64,000 bases of DNA, taken from assembly GCF_019456655.1 (NCBI RefSeq), contig NZ_CP080332.1:4030001-4094000 (forward strand). Reading direction: 5' to 3'. The first letter of the stretch is position 1. Every line of letters begins with the position of its first letter. Below are positions 27,168 through 36,422 of the stretch, piece by piece. Both the position numbers and the translations under genes were made by a program. The stretch comes from Mycolicibacterium diernhoferi. Lineage in GTDB: Bacteria; Actinomycetota; Actinomycetes; Mycobacteriales; Mycobacteriaceae. The notes under the pieces were generated by a model that was not told the origin of the DNA, made no database searches, and was given only the letters and a program-made list of their open reading frames with translations.

Positions 27168-28178
27168 GTGATCGAGATCGAGAACCTGACCAAGCGATTC
27201 GGTGACCGCACCGTGCTCGACGACATATCGCTGTCCGTGGGGAGCGGCGAGATCCTCGCCGTGGTCGGCCCCAGCGGCGCCGGTAAGAGCACCTTGTCGC
27301 GATGTGTCAGTTTCCTGGAGCGTCCCACCAGCGGCACCGTGCGTGTCGACGGCAAGGACTTCACCCGCCTCGACGGTGACGAGTTGCTCGCCGCCCGCCG
27401 CGGTGTCGGCGTCATCTTCCAGACCGCCCCGCTGCTGCGCCGACGCACGGTCGCCCAGAACATCGCCCTGCCGCTGCAGTACCTGAACGCCACCGAGGAC
27501 TCCGTCGACAAGCGTGTCACCGAACTGCTTGAGCGGGTGGGCCTCTCGGATCGCCGGGAGTTCTATCCCGCCCAGCTTTCCGGCGGTCAGAAGCAGCGCG
27601 TCGGGATCGCCCGCGCCCTCGCGCTCGGCCCGTCCAACCTGCTCTCCGACGAGGCGACCTCCGGACTGGATCCGGCCACCACGAGATCGATCCTCGGCCT
27701 GCTCGGCCATCTGCGCGACGAGTTCGGCCTGTCGATCATCCTCATCACCCACGAGATGGAGGTGGTCCGGGAGATCGCCGACTCGGTGGCCCGGATCGAG
27801 GACGGCCGCATCATCGAGAGCGGTTCGGTGCAGGACATCATCCTGGACCCCCGCTCCGCGCTGGCGCACGAACTGCTGCCCGACCGGCCCGGTGTCCCCC
27901 ATGACGGACAGGGTGAGGTCTGGGAGATCTCGCACGCCTCCCGCAACGTCCCGCTGGACTGGTTGACCACTATCGGGTCCACCCCCGGCCTGGACGGCGC
28001 ACAGGTCAGCGTGCTCAGCGCGAGCGTCGAGGCCATCCGCGGTGTCGCCGTGGGCCGCGCCGTCCTGGCCATCTCCCCCTCTGCGCCTGCCGGTTTCGCC
28101 GAGCATCTCACCGCGCGCGGCCTGCACGTGCGGCCGGTCGAGAAGGCCACCGCGGGATCCACGGAGGCAGCAGCGTGA
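27168..28178 (+). CDS. ABC transporter ATP-binding protein, MetN-type
   Basis: The 336-residue ATPase has Walker [11 protein letters not shown]-loop IFQTAPLL, signature LSGGQ, and Walker [12 protein letters not shown] (the DEATS-x-LD form is typical of MetN). The C-terminal ~80 residues resemble a NIL/ACT ligand-sensing domain. GTG 27168 is used, with GAGAG upstream. It drives import of methionine-type or organosulfur substrates. The permease start overlaps its stop by four bases (28175-28178). Confidence 0.88.
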   Translation: MIEIENLTKRFGDRTVLDDISLSVGSGEILAVVGPSGAGKSTLSRCVSFLERPTSGTVRVDGKDFTRLDGDELLAARRGVGVIFQTAPLLRRRTVAQNIALPLQYLNATEDSVDKRVTELLERVGLSDRREFYPAQLSGGQKQRVGIARALALGPSNLLSDEATSGLDPATTRSILGLLGHLRDEFGLSIILITHEMEVVREIADSVARIEDGRIIESGSVQDIILDPRSALAHELLPDRPGVPHDGQGEVWEISHASRNVPLDWLTTIGSTPGLDGAQVSVLSASVEAIRGVAVGRAVLAISPSAPAGFAEHLTARGLHVRPVEKATAGSTEAAA

Positions 28179-28858
28179 CGCATCTGGCTGCGGACGACTT
28201 CAGCACACCGTGGCTGAAGGTCCACGAACTCCTGCTGCCCGCCTACGGCGAGACGTGGATCATGGTCGGCGTCACCATGGTGCTCGTCGTGCTCATCGGC
28301 ACCCCGGTCGGGATCATCCTGCACAACACCTCGACCCTGGGCCTCTTCCCGAACCAGCGGCTGTTCACGGTGCTCAACACCATCGTCAACATCGGCCGGT
28401 CGCTACCGTTCCTGATCCTGATGGCCGCCATCATCCCGGTGACCCGCTTCATCGTCGGCACCACGATCGGCATCGCGGCGGCCATCGTGCCCATGACGGT
28501 GGCCGGTGTGCCGTTCTTCGCCCGACTCGTCCAGAACGCGTTGCGCGAGGTGCGATCCGACGTCACCGATATGGGCCTGGTGTCCGGCGGCTCACACGTG
28601 CAGGTGATCCGTTCGGTGCAGCTGTCCGAGGCGTTGCCCGCCCTGGCCGGCGCGTTGACGGTCAACACCATCGCGATGATCGAGTACTCGGCGATCGCCG
28701 GCTCGATCGGCGCCGGCGGTGTCGGACATCTCGCGATCACCTACGGCTACAACCGATTCGACGACAACATCATGATCGCCACGGTGATCGCGTTGATCAT
28801 CACCATCCAGCTCGTCCAGTTCGCCGGTGACCGCGCCGTCCGCGCGCTGACCCGCTGA
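28175..28858 (+). CDS. ABC transporter permease, MetI-type
   Basis: The 227-residue inner-membrane protein has about five or six hydrophobic segments and the EAA-like coupling motif around [31 protein letters not shown] and [20 protein letters not shown] are typical of MetI. It pairs with the ATPase at 27168 and the binding protein at 28893. It starts at GTG inside the metN-like stop codon. Confidence 0.88.
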   Translation: MTHLAADDFSTPWLKVHELLLPAYGETWIMVGVTMVLVVLIGTPVGIILHNTSTLGLFPNQRLFTVLNTIVNIGRSLPFLILMAAIIPVTRFIVGTTIGIAAAIVPMTVAGVPFFARLVQNALREVRSDVTDMGLVSGGSHVQVIRSVQLSEALPALAGALTVNTIAMIEYSAIAGSIGAGGVGHLAITYGYNRFDDNIMIATVIALIITIQLVQFAGDRAVRALTR

Positions 28859-28892
28859 CCCCTCCCCACCTCCCCGAACAGAAGGAAGACCA

Positions 28893-29822
28893 GTGACAGA
28901 CCAGAACAACCCGGCCGGCGTCGACATCCAGATCAAGAAGAAGACGCGTTGGCCGTGGGTGGCCGGCGCGGCGGTGGCGGTGGCGGCCGTCGCCGGCGGC
29001 ATCACCTACGCGCAGGTGTCCAACCAGGACAAGGAATTCGGCACCACCCTGGAGGTCGCCACCTGGAGCACCGACATCGCCGCCGAGAACCTGCTGTCCT
29101 ACATCGCTGAGAACGTGGCCCCCGATCACGGCATCACCATCAAGCCGGTCCAGATCGACAACCTGATCGAGATCAACCGCGCCGTGGACGCCGGCAACGT
29201 GGCCGGCAACTTCTTCGAACACCAGCCGTTCCTGAACGACGCCATCGCCGCCAACGGGTTCGAACTGACCCTGGCCGCACCGACGTTCACCTGGGATCAG
29301 GCCACCTACTCGGATAAGTACGACAGCTGGGACGAGGTGCCCGACGGCGCGAAGATCGCCCTGCGTGACGATCCGGCCGGGCAGGCGATCGCACTGCTGG
29401 ACCTCGCCGAGGCGGGGCAGATCACCTTGAAGCCGGGCAAGACCGACCTCAAGGGCCTGCCGCAGCTTGCCGATGTGGAGTCGAACCCCAAGAACTACGA
29501 GTTCATCCAGGTCCCGATCGGTCAGCTGGCGCGCAGCCTCGCCGACGTCGACGCCGTCGTGGTGCACATCTCCGACGTGTACGCCTCCGGCCTGACCGAG
29601 GAGCAGATCCTGGACCGCCACCCCGCACCGGTGGGCAGTGAGGGCGGCCTGGTCGTCAGCAACAAGCACCTCGACGACCCGAACGTGCAGAAGCTGATCG
29701 CGACGTTCTCCGATCCCAAGATCGCCGAGTTCCTGGAGACCACCGACAACGCCCTGATCCGTGACACGCTCGGCCCGATCGGCGCGACCGAGGACTCCGA
29801 CACCCCGTCCGCCACGTCATGA
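28893..29822 (+). CDS. MetQ/NlpA-family substrate-binding protein with membrane anchor
   Basis: The 309-residue binding protein has a basic N-terminus (IKKKTRWPW) and a hydrophobic segment (about 22-44) but no lipobox Cys, so it is probably tethered by an uncleaved helix rather than as a lipoprotein, which is unusual for MetQ. The mature domain has NLPA landmarks: LEVATWSTDIAAENLLSYI, NFFEHQPFLND and VVHISDVYASGL. It supplies substrate to the MetNI-like permease. Starts GTG with GAAGGAAGA upstream. Methionine itself or another sulfur compound is possible; the linked desulfurising enzymes favour an organosulfur ligand. Confidence 0.83.
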   Translation: MTDQNNPAGVDIQIKKKTRWPWVAGAAVAVAAVAGGITYAQVSNQDKEFGTTLEVATWSTDIAAENLLSYIAENVAPDHGITIKPVQIDNLIEINRAVDAGNVAGNFFEHQPFLNDAIAANGFELTLAAPTFTWDQATYSDKYDSWDEVPDGAKIALRDDPAGQAIALLDLAEAGQITLKPGKTDLKGLPQLADVESNPKNYEFIQVPIGQLARSLADVDAVVVHISDVYASGLTEEQILDRHPAPVGSEGGLVVSNKHLDDPNVQKLIATFSDPKIAEFLETTDNALIRDTLGPIGATEDSDTPSATS

Positions 29823-31237
29823 GCTCCCCCGTGAAGAAACCCCTCTATTACTCGGCGTTCGTGATGAACACCGCATCCCATGTGCTGCACGGGTTGTGGC
29901 GGGCCCCGGAGGCCCAGAACCACAAGTTCAACTCGCTACGGCACTGGACGTCACTGGCCGCCGAGGTCGACCAGGCCGGCTACGACCTGTTGTTCTTCGC
30001 CGACGTGTTCGGGCTGCGGGCGCCGTGGAACGGGAACTGGCGCAAGGCCGTCGAGGGCGGAATCCAGATCCCGGTCAACGATCCCTCGGTGCTGGCCTCG
30101 GCGCTGGCCGCGGTCACCCAGAACCTCGGCATCGTGTTCACCAGTTCGATCGTGCAGGACCACCCGTTCAACTTCGCACGGCGGATGTCCTCGCTGGACC
30201 ACTACACCGACGGCCGGCTGGGCTGGAACATCGTCACCAGCTTCAACGCCAACATGTTCCGCAGCTTCGGCCATGACGGCACGCTGGCCCACGACCAGCG
30301 CTACGAATGGGCCAACGAGTACGTCGACGTCGCCTACAAGCTGTGGGAAGGTTCCTGGGACGACGACGCACTGGTGCAGGACAAGGAGCGCAGCCTGCAC
30401 TCCGACCCGTCGAAAATCCACAAGATCAACCACGTCGGTAAGCGTTACAGCGTCGAAGGACCGCATTTCACCTCACCGTCCCCGCAGCGCACCCCGGTGC
30501 TGTTCCAGGCCGGTTCCTCCCCTGCGGGCCAGCTGTTCTCGGCCCGCAACGCCGAGGGCGTCTACATCAGCAGCCCGACCCCGGCCGACGCCTACAAGCT
30601 GACCAGTGAGACCCGTGCGCTGGCAGCGGCCAACGGCCGCGACCGCCACGACATCACCTTCGCCCAGGGACTGTCCTTCGTGATCGGTGACACCCACGCC
30701 GAGGCGGTCCGCCGCAACGACGAGCTCAAGCGGTTCCTGGATCTGGAAGGTATCGCGCTGCACGCGCTCGGCGATGCCGGGGTGGACGCCGGCAACCTGC
30801 CGTTGGACACCCCGATCAGCGAGCTCGGCGAGTTCACCGGTATCCAGAGCTTCAAGCGCTGGGCGGCAGAGGTTTCCGGCAACGAGGAGCCGACCATCCG
30901 GGACATGGCGTGGGTGCTCGAAGGGGCGAACCGGGTGGTGGGCACGCCGGAGGAGATCGCGGATCGCCTGGAGGAGTGGCGCGAGGCCGGGGTGGACGGC
31001 ATCAACGTCTACCACGCCACCGTGCCGCAGTCGTTCCGCGAGGTCGCCGACCGTCTCTTCCCGACGCTGCGCGAACGCGGACTGATCGCAGGCGACAAGT
31101 CGGGCACGTTGCGGCACAAGCTGCTCGGGCGCGGTGACCGGTTGCCGGACAGCCATCCGGCGGCGCGTTACCGTGGCGCGTTCACCGACAACTCGCTGGC
31201 CGACGACGTCGCCGTCCCGGTGGGCACGCCGGTCTGA
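29819..31237 (+). CDS. LLM-class monooxygenase, NtaA/SnaA/DszA-type
   Basis: This is a 472-residue two-domain luciferase-like monooxygenase. Its size and motifs (WRAPEAQNHKFNSLRHWTSL, FADVFGLRAPW, LGWNIVTSFNANMFRSFG, RTPVLFQAGSSPAGQLFSA) match the NtaA/SnaA/DszA subfamily, which includes dibenzothiophene sulfone and nitrilotriacetate monooxygenases. The ATG overlaps the binding-protein stop by four bases, tying it to the transporter. It probably oxidises the imported sulfur compound. The stop is directly back-to-back with the stop of the cobalamin-type ATPase gene. Confidence 0.85.
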   Translation: MSSPVKKPLYYSAFVMNTASHVLHGLWRAPEAQNHKFNSLRHWTSLAAEVDQAGYDLLFFADVFGLRAPWNGNWRKAVEGGIQIPVNDPSVLASALAAVTQNLGIVFTSSIVQDHPFNFARRMSSLDHYTDGRLGWNIVTSFNANMFRSFGHDGTLAHDQRYEWANEYVDVAYKLWEGSWDDDALVQDKERSLHSDPSKIHKINHVGKRYSVEGPHFTSPSPQRTPVLFQAGSSPAGQLFSARNAEGVYISSPTPADAYKLTSETRALAAANGRDRHDITFAQGLSFVIGDTHAEAVRRNDELKRFLDLEGIALHALGDAGVDAGNLPLDTPISELGEFTGIQSFKRWAAEVSGNEEPTIRDMAWVLEGANRVVGTPEEIADRLEEWREAGVDGINVYHATVPQSFREVADRLFPTLRERGLIAGDKSGTLRHKLLGRGDRLPDSHPAARYRGAFTDNSLADDVAVPVGTPV

Positions 31238-31999
31238 TCACCGTGCGCGGTGCTCGAACCGCACATGCGGCACACCATCGGCCACGCTGACCTGGCACCG
31301 CACCCCGTACACCTGCGCGATCAGGTCCTCCGTCAGCACCTGGCCCGGGGTGCCGGCGGCGACCACGGCGCCGCCCGACAGCACCACGAGGTGATCGCAG
31401 AACATGGCGGCCAGGTTCAGGTCGTGCAGGGCCACCACCGTGGTGACGTGCAACGTCCGGACCAGGGCCAGGATCTCCAACTGGTGGGCGATATCGAGAT
31501 GGTTGGTCGGTTCGTCGAGCAACAGATGCTCGGGGTCCTGCGCCAGGGCTCTGGCGATCTGGACCCGCTGCCGTTCGCCCCCGGACAGCGTGTGCCAGAG
31601 CCGGTCCGGCATGCCGTCGAGTCCGGTGGCGGTCAGCGCCGCCTCCACGATCCGGGTGCCCTCGCGGTCCCCGCCCATCATGGGCGTGTACGGGATCCGG
31701 CCGAGCCGCACCACATCGCGGACCGTGATGTGGAGTTCGGTCTCGTTGTGCTGGGCGACCATGGCCAGCCGCCGAGCGACGCTCCGGCGCGGCATCGTCG
31801 CCACCGGCGCCCCGTCGAGGTGCACGGTGCCCGCATCGGGGCGGTCCACCCCGGCAAGCAGTTTCAACAGCGATGACTTGCCGGATCCGTTCGGTCCGAG
31901 CAGGCCCACGGTGGCTCCCGGTTCCGGAGCCACCGTGACGCCGTCGAGTACCAGCCTGCCGGAGCGGGTCCACCTGACGTCTCGGGCGTGCAGGCTCAC
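31238..31999 (-). CDS. ABC transporter ATP-binding protein, BtuD/FecE-type
   Basis: The 253-residue ATPase has Walker A GPNGSGKSS, signature LSGGE, Walker B HLLLDEPTNHLD and an H-loop His in TTVVALHDLNL. LGRIPYTPMMGGDREG and VVAAGTPGQVL are typical of iron-siderophore/cobalamin importers (FecE/FepC/BtuD). GTG 31999 overlaps the permease stop by four bases. It powers the permease at 31996. The cobalamin riboswitch at 35105-35230 upstream of the operon points to B12 or a corrinoid. Confidence 0.9.
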   Translation of the reverse strand: MSLHARDVRWTRSGRLVLDGVTVAPEPGATVGLLGPNGSGKSSLLKLLAGVDRPDAGTVHLDGAPVATMPRRSVARRLAMVAQHNETELHITVRDVVRLGRIPYTPMMGGDREGTRIVEAALTATGLDGMPDRLWHTLSGGERQRVQIARALAQDPEHLLLDEPTNHLDIAHQLEILALVRTLHVTTVVALHDLNLAAMFCDHLVVLSGGAVVAAGTPGQVLTEDLIAQVYGVRCQVSVADGVPHVRFEHRAR

Positions 32000-33021
32000 G
32001 ACGGGATCCCCCGGCGCCGCAAAAGGATCAACGCGAACGCCGGGACACCGATCAGCGCGGTCACCACCCCGGTGGGCAGCTCCTGGGGAGCGAATACGGT
32101 GCGGGCCAAAGTGTCCACCCACACCATGAACACCGCACCGAAGATGATCACCGTCGGGAGCAGCCGTCGATGTGCCGGCCCCACCACGAGACGCGCGGCA
32201 TGCGGCAACACCAGACCGACGAACCCGATCGCCCCGGCCGCGCTGACCAGGGCCGCGGTGATCAGCGCCGTCACAACCAGCAGCACGATCCGCGCCCGCC
32301 GCACCGCTACCCCCAGTGCCGCGGCGGCCTCGTCGCCGAACGCGAACGCGTCGAGGGCGCGTGCGTATCCCAGGCAGCAGGCCAGTCCGACCGCGACGAC
32401 TGCGCTGCAGACCGCGACGTCGGACCAGGACACCCCGGCCAGCGAGCCGAGCAACCAGAACAGCACCCCGCGGGTCTGCTCGGCGTCGGCCGAGGACAGC
32501 ACGATGAACGAGGTCAACGCCGAGAACAGTTGTGTCGCGGCCACGCCGGCCAGCACCACCCGGTCGGTGCCCCCGCCCGCGGCGTAGGCCAGCAGCAGCA
32601 CCACCCCGAAGGACATCACCGCGCCGACGAACGCGCCGCCGGACAGCGTCAGTGTGCCCGCCCCCACCCCGAGCACCGCGATCAGCACGGCCCCGGTGGA
32701 CGCACCCGAAGACACCCCGAGGACGAACGGGTCGGCCAACGGATTGCGGAGCAACGACTGCAGGATCGCGCCGCACAGCGCCAACCCGGCCCCGCACACC
32801 GCCGCGAGCAGCACCCGTGGCAGGCGCAACTGCCAGACGATGCCGTCCTGAATCCGGCTGGCGCCCGACGGCCCGGCACCCAGATGCTCGCCGACGATCC
32901 CGTAGACATCACGCACCGACAGCGCCGCCGGTCCGATGGTGATCGCCGCGGCGGCCGAGACGACCAGCAGCCCCAGGCCGACCACCCACAGCACGAGCAA
33001 TGACCGCGAACGGATGATCAA
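31996..33021 (-). CDS. FecCD/BtuC-family permease
   Basis: The 341-residue protein has about ten membrane helices. RLPRVLLAAVCGAGLALCGA (opening TM region), LADPFVLGVSSGAS, FVGLVLPHAARLVVG (contact with the ATPase) and the ending LIGVPAFALILLRRR are hallmarks of BtuC/FecCD permeases. The TTG start at 33021 overlaps the binding-protein stop (TTGA). It sits between two tandem binding proteins and the ATPase in one operon. Confidence 0.9.
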   Translation of the reverse strand: MIIRSRSLLVLWVVGLGLLVVSAAAAITIGPAALSVRDVYGIVGEHLGAGPSGASRIQDGIVWQLRLPRVLLAAVCGAGLALCGAILQSLLRNPLADPFVLGVSSGASTGAVLIAVLGVGAGTLTLSGGAFVGAVMSFGVVLLLAYAAGGGTDRVVLAGVAATQLFSALTSFIVLSSADAEQTRGVLFWLLGSLAGVSWSDVAVCSAVVAVGLACCLGYARALDAFAFGDEAAAALGVAVRRARIVLLVVTALITAALVSAAGAIGFVGLVLPHAARLVVGPAHRRLLPTVIIFGAVFMVWVDTLARTVFAPQELPTGVVTALIGVPAFALILLRRRGIPS

Positions 33022-34031
33022 TGTTCGGAGGCGAATCCGAATCGGCGCAGACCCTCGGCCAGCTTCTCGGCTCCGTCGACAGTGCGGATCGACGGATTGA
33101 GGTCGGCACCGTTGACCACGACGTAGCGCTTCGCCTGGACAGCGGTCAGGCGCGAGGTCACCGGGTTCGACTCCAGGAACTCGATCTTGGCCGCCAGCGC
33201 GTCGCCGTCGATGGTGCGCCGGCTCAGGTCGGCCAGGACCAGCACGTCGGGATCACGGTCCGCGATCACCTCCCAGCTGACCTGGGGCCACTCCTCGGTG
33301 GTGTCGACGAAGATGTTTCGGGCTCCCACGGTGTCGGTGATCACCCCGGGCGCCCCGCAGCAACCCCCGAAGTACGGTGCCCGGATGTCGGAGAACCAGA
33401 ACGCCACGTCGACGTCCGCGCTCATCCGACTGGCCTCCATCCGCTGTTGCAACTCGCCGATCAGCGCATCCCCACGCTCGCTGACATCGAATATGCGTGC
33501 CAGATCCCGGATTTCACCGTAAATCGCGTCCATCGTCAGCGGTTCGGTGCGCATGCCGTCCGAGTTGGCCGACACCTTGCCGACGCAATCGCTCGGCGCG
33601 AGGTAGCTGGGCACGCCCAGATCCTCGAACTGGTCCCGGTCGGCGACACCGCCGGGACCGAGAGTCCCGCTGAACGATGCCGACACGAAGTCGGGGTCGG
33701 CATCCAGCACGGTTTCCAATGCCGGTTTGTTGACTGCGAGTTTCGGCACCGTCGCATCGGCCTCGGCGAGGTTCTCGCGGACCGGGTCCGTCCACGTCGC
33801 GGTGCCCACCATCCGGTCCGCCAGCCCCAGCGACAGCAGGATCTCGGTGGAGCCCTGGTTCAGGGACACCGCCCGTTGCGGTGGCGCGTCGATCACCACG
33901 TCGCGCCCGCAGTTGTGCACGGTGAGCGGGAAGCCCGATGCCACCCCGGGTGGGTCGGCCTCGACGGCGGACTGTCCACAGCCCACCAGCGTCAGCACCG
34001 CTGCCGCAGCGAGAATCCGGCGCCCGATCAT
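33018..34031 (-). CDS. Periplasmic-binding lipoprotein, BtuF-like (second of pair)
   Basis: The 337-residue substrate-binding lipoprotein has a signal with lipobox LTLVGC. STEILLSLGLADRMVGTATW is the PF01497 opening. FGGCCGAPG (about 217-225) carries an unusual Cys-Cys pair, also present in the paralog at 34028 as LAGCCSAPG. The two proteins are clear tandem duplicates (GLADRMVG, DRDPDVLVLADLSR shared). The role is to capture a corrinoid and pass it to the permease. The ATG overlaps the paralog's stop codon (34028-34031). Confidence 0.85.
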   Translation of the reverse strand: MIGRRILAAAAVLTLVGCGQSAVEADPPGVASGFPLTVHNCGRDVVIDAPPQRAVSLNQGSTEILLSLGLADRMVGTATWTDPVRENLAEADATVPKLAVNKPALETVLDADPDFVSASFSGTLGPGGVADRDQFEDLGVPSYLAPSDCVGKVSANSDGMRTEPLTMDAIYGEIRDLARIFDVSERGDALIGELQQRMEASRMSADVDVAFWFSDIRAPYFGGCCGAPGVITDTVGARNIFVDTTEEWPQVSWEVIADRDPDVLVLADLSRRTIDGDALAAKIEFLESNPVTSRLTAVQAKRYVVVNGADLNPSIRTVDGAEKLAEGLRRFGFASEH

Positions 34032-35059
34032 TTGGTCTGCCCCGTCTGGTTCAGGGCGGCGAATCCTTCGGCAAGTTTCTCGACGGCGTCGATCTGCCGG
34101 ATACCCGGGTCCAGTTCCGAACCGGTCAGCACCACATAGCGCCGGTCACGCACCGCCGACATGTTGCGGGTCACCGGATTGGTCTCCAAGAACTGGATTT
34201 TGGTGTCCAGCGCATCGCCGTCGATGCGTTTGCGACTCAGGTCGGCCAGCACCAGCACGTCGGGATCGCGGTCGGCCAGAGCCTCCCAGCTGATCTCGGG
34301 CCAATCCTCGCGAGCATCGGCGAAGACGTTGGTCACGCCGACCTCGCGGGCGTACAGGCCCGGGGCCGAGCAGCACCCGGCCAGGTACGGGGTCCGCACC
34401 CCGGAGAACCAGAACGCCACGGTCCCATCCTGATGCGCGACCTCCGGCGCGTCGGCCAATCGTCTCTTCAGGTCGTCGACCAGCTGAGCACCACGGTCCG
34501 CCACATCGAAAATCTGTGCCAGCTCGGTGATTTCACGGAACAGCGTGTCCATTTCCAGGGGTCCGGTCCGGGTGACCGTCTCCCCCTCGACCACCGCATC
34601 GGTGCACACCGACGGCGACTGGTAGGTGGGGATGCCGAGTTCAGCGAGCCGGGCCCGGTCGCCGACCACCGCGGGGGTGAAGGTGTGGGCGCTCGCCGAG
34701 GTGATCAGGTCGGGCTCGGTGTCCAGTACCGCTTCCAGGCTGGGATCGTTGTCCGCCAGCCGCGGTACGCGGGCGTTGTCGGCGGCCAGTGCCGGAAGCA
34801 CCGGGTCGAACCAGGTCGAGCTGCCCACCATCCGGTCGGCCAGTCCCAGCGAGAGCAGGATCTCGGTCGAGGCTTGATACAGCGAGACCGCGCGCGTCGG
34901 CGCATGCTCGAATGTGACCTCCACCCCGCAGTTCTGCAGGGTCAGCGGATAGCTGGTGCCTCCGGAGCCGTCGGTCTGCGGCGGCGGTGCCGCCGTGTCG
35001 GTTCGGCCACATGCGGTGACCAGGAGTGCGAGGGATACAAGCGTGATGAATGCACGCAC
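34028..35059 (-). CDS. Periplasmic-binding lipoprotein, BtuF-like (first of pair, riboswitch-proximal)
   Basis: The 343-residue lipoprotein has signal ALLVTAC as lipobox. It shares with the next gene STEILLSLGLADRMVG, the GCC-x-APG motif and DRDPDVLVLADLSRK. It starts at GTG 35059 with AAGGAAG upstream. It is the first gene after the cobalamin riboswitch, so the whole operon is B12-repressed (inference). Two different binding proteins for one permease suggest two corrinoid ligands. Confidence 0.85.
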   Translation of the reverse strand: MRAFITLVSLALLVTACGRTDTAAPPPQTDGSGGTSYPLTLQNCGVEVTFEHAPTRAVSLYQASTEILLSLGLADRMVGSSTWFDPVLPALAADNARVPRLADNDPSLEAVLDTEPDLITSASAHTFTPAVVGDRARLAELGIPTYQSPSVCTDAVVEGETVTRTGPLEMDTLFREITELAQIFDVADRGAQLVDDLKRRLADAPEVAHQDGTVAFWFSGVRTPYLAGCCSAPGLYAREVGVTNVFADAREDWPEISWEALADRDPDVLVLADLSRKRIDGDALDTKIQFLETNPVTRNMSAVRDRRYVVLTGSELDPGIRQIDAVEKLAEGFAALNQTGQTK

Positions 35060-35104
35060 GGCGGAACTTCCTTCGGTATGGGCTCAGGCGCGGAGCCATC
35101 AACG

Positions 35105-35230
35105 GTTCACCGGCCGCAGGCATTCGGACTCGGAGGCCATGTCGGGAATGGCAGGCCCCATACCGTTGCGCGTCAGTTCCGGGTTCTCACCGGATTCCCC
35201 TGCAGGTCAGCTCCCGCACTCTACCGCGAG
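35105..35230 (-). promoter_or_regulatory. Cobalamin (B12) riboswitch
   Basis: The minus-strand leader of the BtuF-like operon contains the conserved cobalamin aptamer pieces in order. GGGGAATCCGGTGAG, then AACCCGGAACTGACGCGCA and ACGGT lie at about 35156-35200. The B12-box GAGTCCGAATGCCTGCGGCC lies at about 35112-35131. The ends of P1 are approximate. A small hairpin (GGCTC with GAGCC, about 35082-35098) and the AAGGAAG ribosome site follow, so control is probably on translation. Binding of adenosylcobalamin would switch the importer off. Confidence 0.85.
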
Positions 35231-35246
35231 TCCCACCGCGACAGAT

Positions 35247-35858
35247 TCACCGTGGCCGCCGCCACATGGGATACATGACCGGGCCGCCGTCCGGCAGGGC
35301 GATCTCGCCGGTGACCTCGAAGCCGAATCGGCGGTAGTAACCGATGTTGTCCGGGTTGCTCGACTCCAGGTATGCCGGTGCGTGTTCCGCGTCGCACCGG
35401 TCGAGGCGAGACCGCATCAGCGCCTGGCCGAGACCGGTGCCGCGCACCTGCGGGTCGCTGCCGATCACCGCGAGGTACCAGTGGGGTCCCTCCGGGTGGT
35501 GACGCTTCATCAGGTCGGTGATCCGCAGCCCGCGGCGCACCGCGGTACCGAAGGTGCGCAGCATGCTCGGCGCGGCCCGCAGCTGTTCGCCGGTGGTGTG
35601 CCGCCACTGGCCCGGCGGATCCCACAGCGCCGCAGCGCCGATCACCGCAGTCCCGGTCGCGGCGACCTCCACGCCGCCGCGGGACAGGTGGTGATGACGG
35701 GTCATCGCGGCGAACAACTTGTGCAGCTTGCGCTCGCGCGCTCGCGCGTCGGGCAGCAGCCAGCTCATCACCGGATCGTCGTGGAAGGCTCGTCCCAGCA
35801 CGCGGGACAGTGCAGCGGTGTCGCCCGGCGTCGCGGGCCGTACGTCAGGGGCGCTCAT
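35247..35858 (-). CDS. GNAT-family N-acetyltransferase
   Basis: The 203-residue protein starts at ATG 35858, giving MSAPDVRPATPGDTAALSRV. The acetyl-CoA binding loop is QVRGTGLGQALM (R/Q-x-x-G-x-G/A), and GPHWYLAVIGSDP and NIGYYRRFGFEVTGE complete the GNAT core. Substrate unknown. It sits on the minus strand between the riboswitch region and the CBS gene. Expression may be linked to neither. Confidence 0.85.
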   Translation of the reverse strand: MSAPDVRPATPGDTAALSRVLGRAFHDDPVMSWLLPDARARERKLHKLFAAMTRHHHLSRGGVEVAATGTAVIGAAALWDPPGQWRHTTGEQLRAAPSMLRTFGTAVRRGLRITDLMKRHHPEGPHWYLAVIGSDPQVRGTGLGQALMRSRLDRCDAEHAPAYLESSNPDNIGYYRRFGFEVTGEIALPDGGPVMYPMWRRPR

Positions 35859-35868
35859 CGGCGTCCAT

Positions 35869-36297
35869 TCAGCCTTGTGTGATGTACGCCTGCAAGTGCT
35901 CCGTGCTGGACTCCAACTCCTGCATGCGGGTCTTGACCACGTCACCGATGCTGACGATGCCGGCCAGCCGGCCGTCCGCGATGACCGGAATGTGCCGCAC
36001 CCGGTTGTGCGTCATCGCGGCGCTGAGGCTGTCCACGGTGTCCTCCGGCGAGCAGAACACCAGGTGCTTGGTCATGATCTCGCTGACCGGCCGGGTCAGC
36101 AGATCGGCGCCCAATTCGTGCAGCTTGTGCACCACATCACGCTCGGACACGATGCCGACCGGCCCCTCGGGCCCGACCACCACCATGGCCCCGATGTTGC
36201 GGTCCACCAGGCCGGCGAGGAACACGGCCACCGAGGTGTCCGGGGTGGTCGTCGTGACGGCCGCGCCCTTTGCCTTCAGAACGTCGGCGATACGCAT
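35869..36297 (-). CDS. CBS-domain protein (Rv2406c-like)
   Basis: The 142-residue protein consists of two CBS domains. First domain: MRIADVLKAKGAAVTTTTP with VVGPEGPVGIVSERDVVH. Second: VSEIMTKHLVFCSPEDTVDS with HIPVIADGRLAGIVSIGDVVK. CBS pairs bind adenosine nucleotides and sense energy state; the partner is unknown. It is conserved in this place in mycobacteria. It starts close to and divergent from the RNase Z-like gene. Confidence 0.88.
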   Translation of the reverse strand: MRIADVLKAKGAAVTTTTPDTSVAVFLAGLVDRNIGAMVVVGPEGPVGIVSERDVVHKLHELGADLLTRPVSEIMTKHLVFCSPEDTVDSLSAAMTHNRVRHIPVIADGRLAGIVSIGDVVKTRMQELESSTEHLQAYITQG

Positions 36298-36422
36298 GAC
36301 AGCCTCCGGAAACAGAATGTGATGTCGAACACACCCAGGCTACGTCGTATCGGCTTCGGATCCCTACCGGTTTGCCCGAATATCCACCGACGCGGGCCGG
36401 TGGGCGCGTATATGTGTGAGCC

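Noticed and set aside
31238..32797. Apparent long fusion of a novel protein with an ATPase
   Set aside because: The upstream part is an out-of-frame reading of the permease gene; the ATPase starts at GTG 31999.
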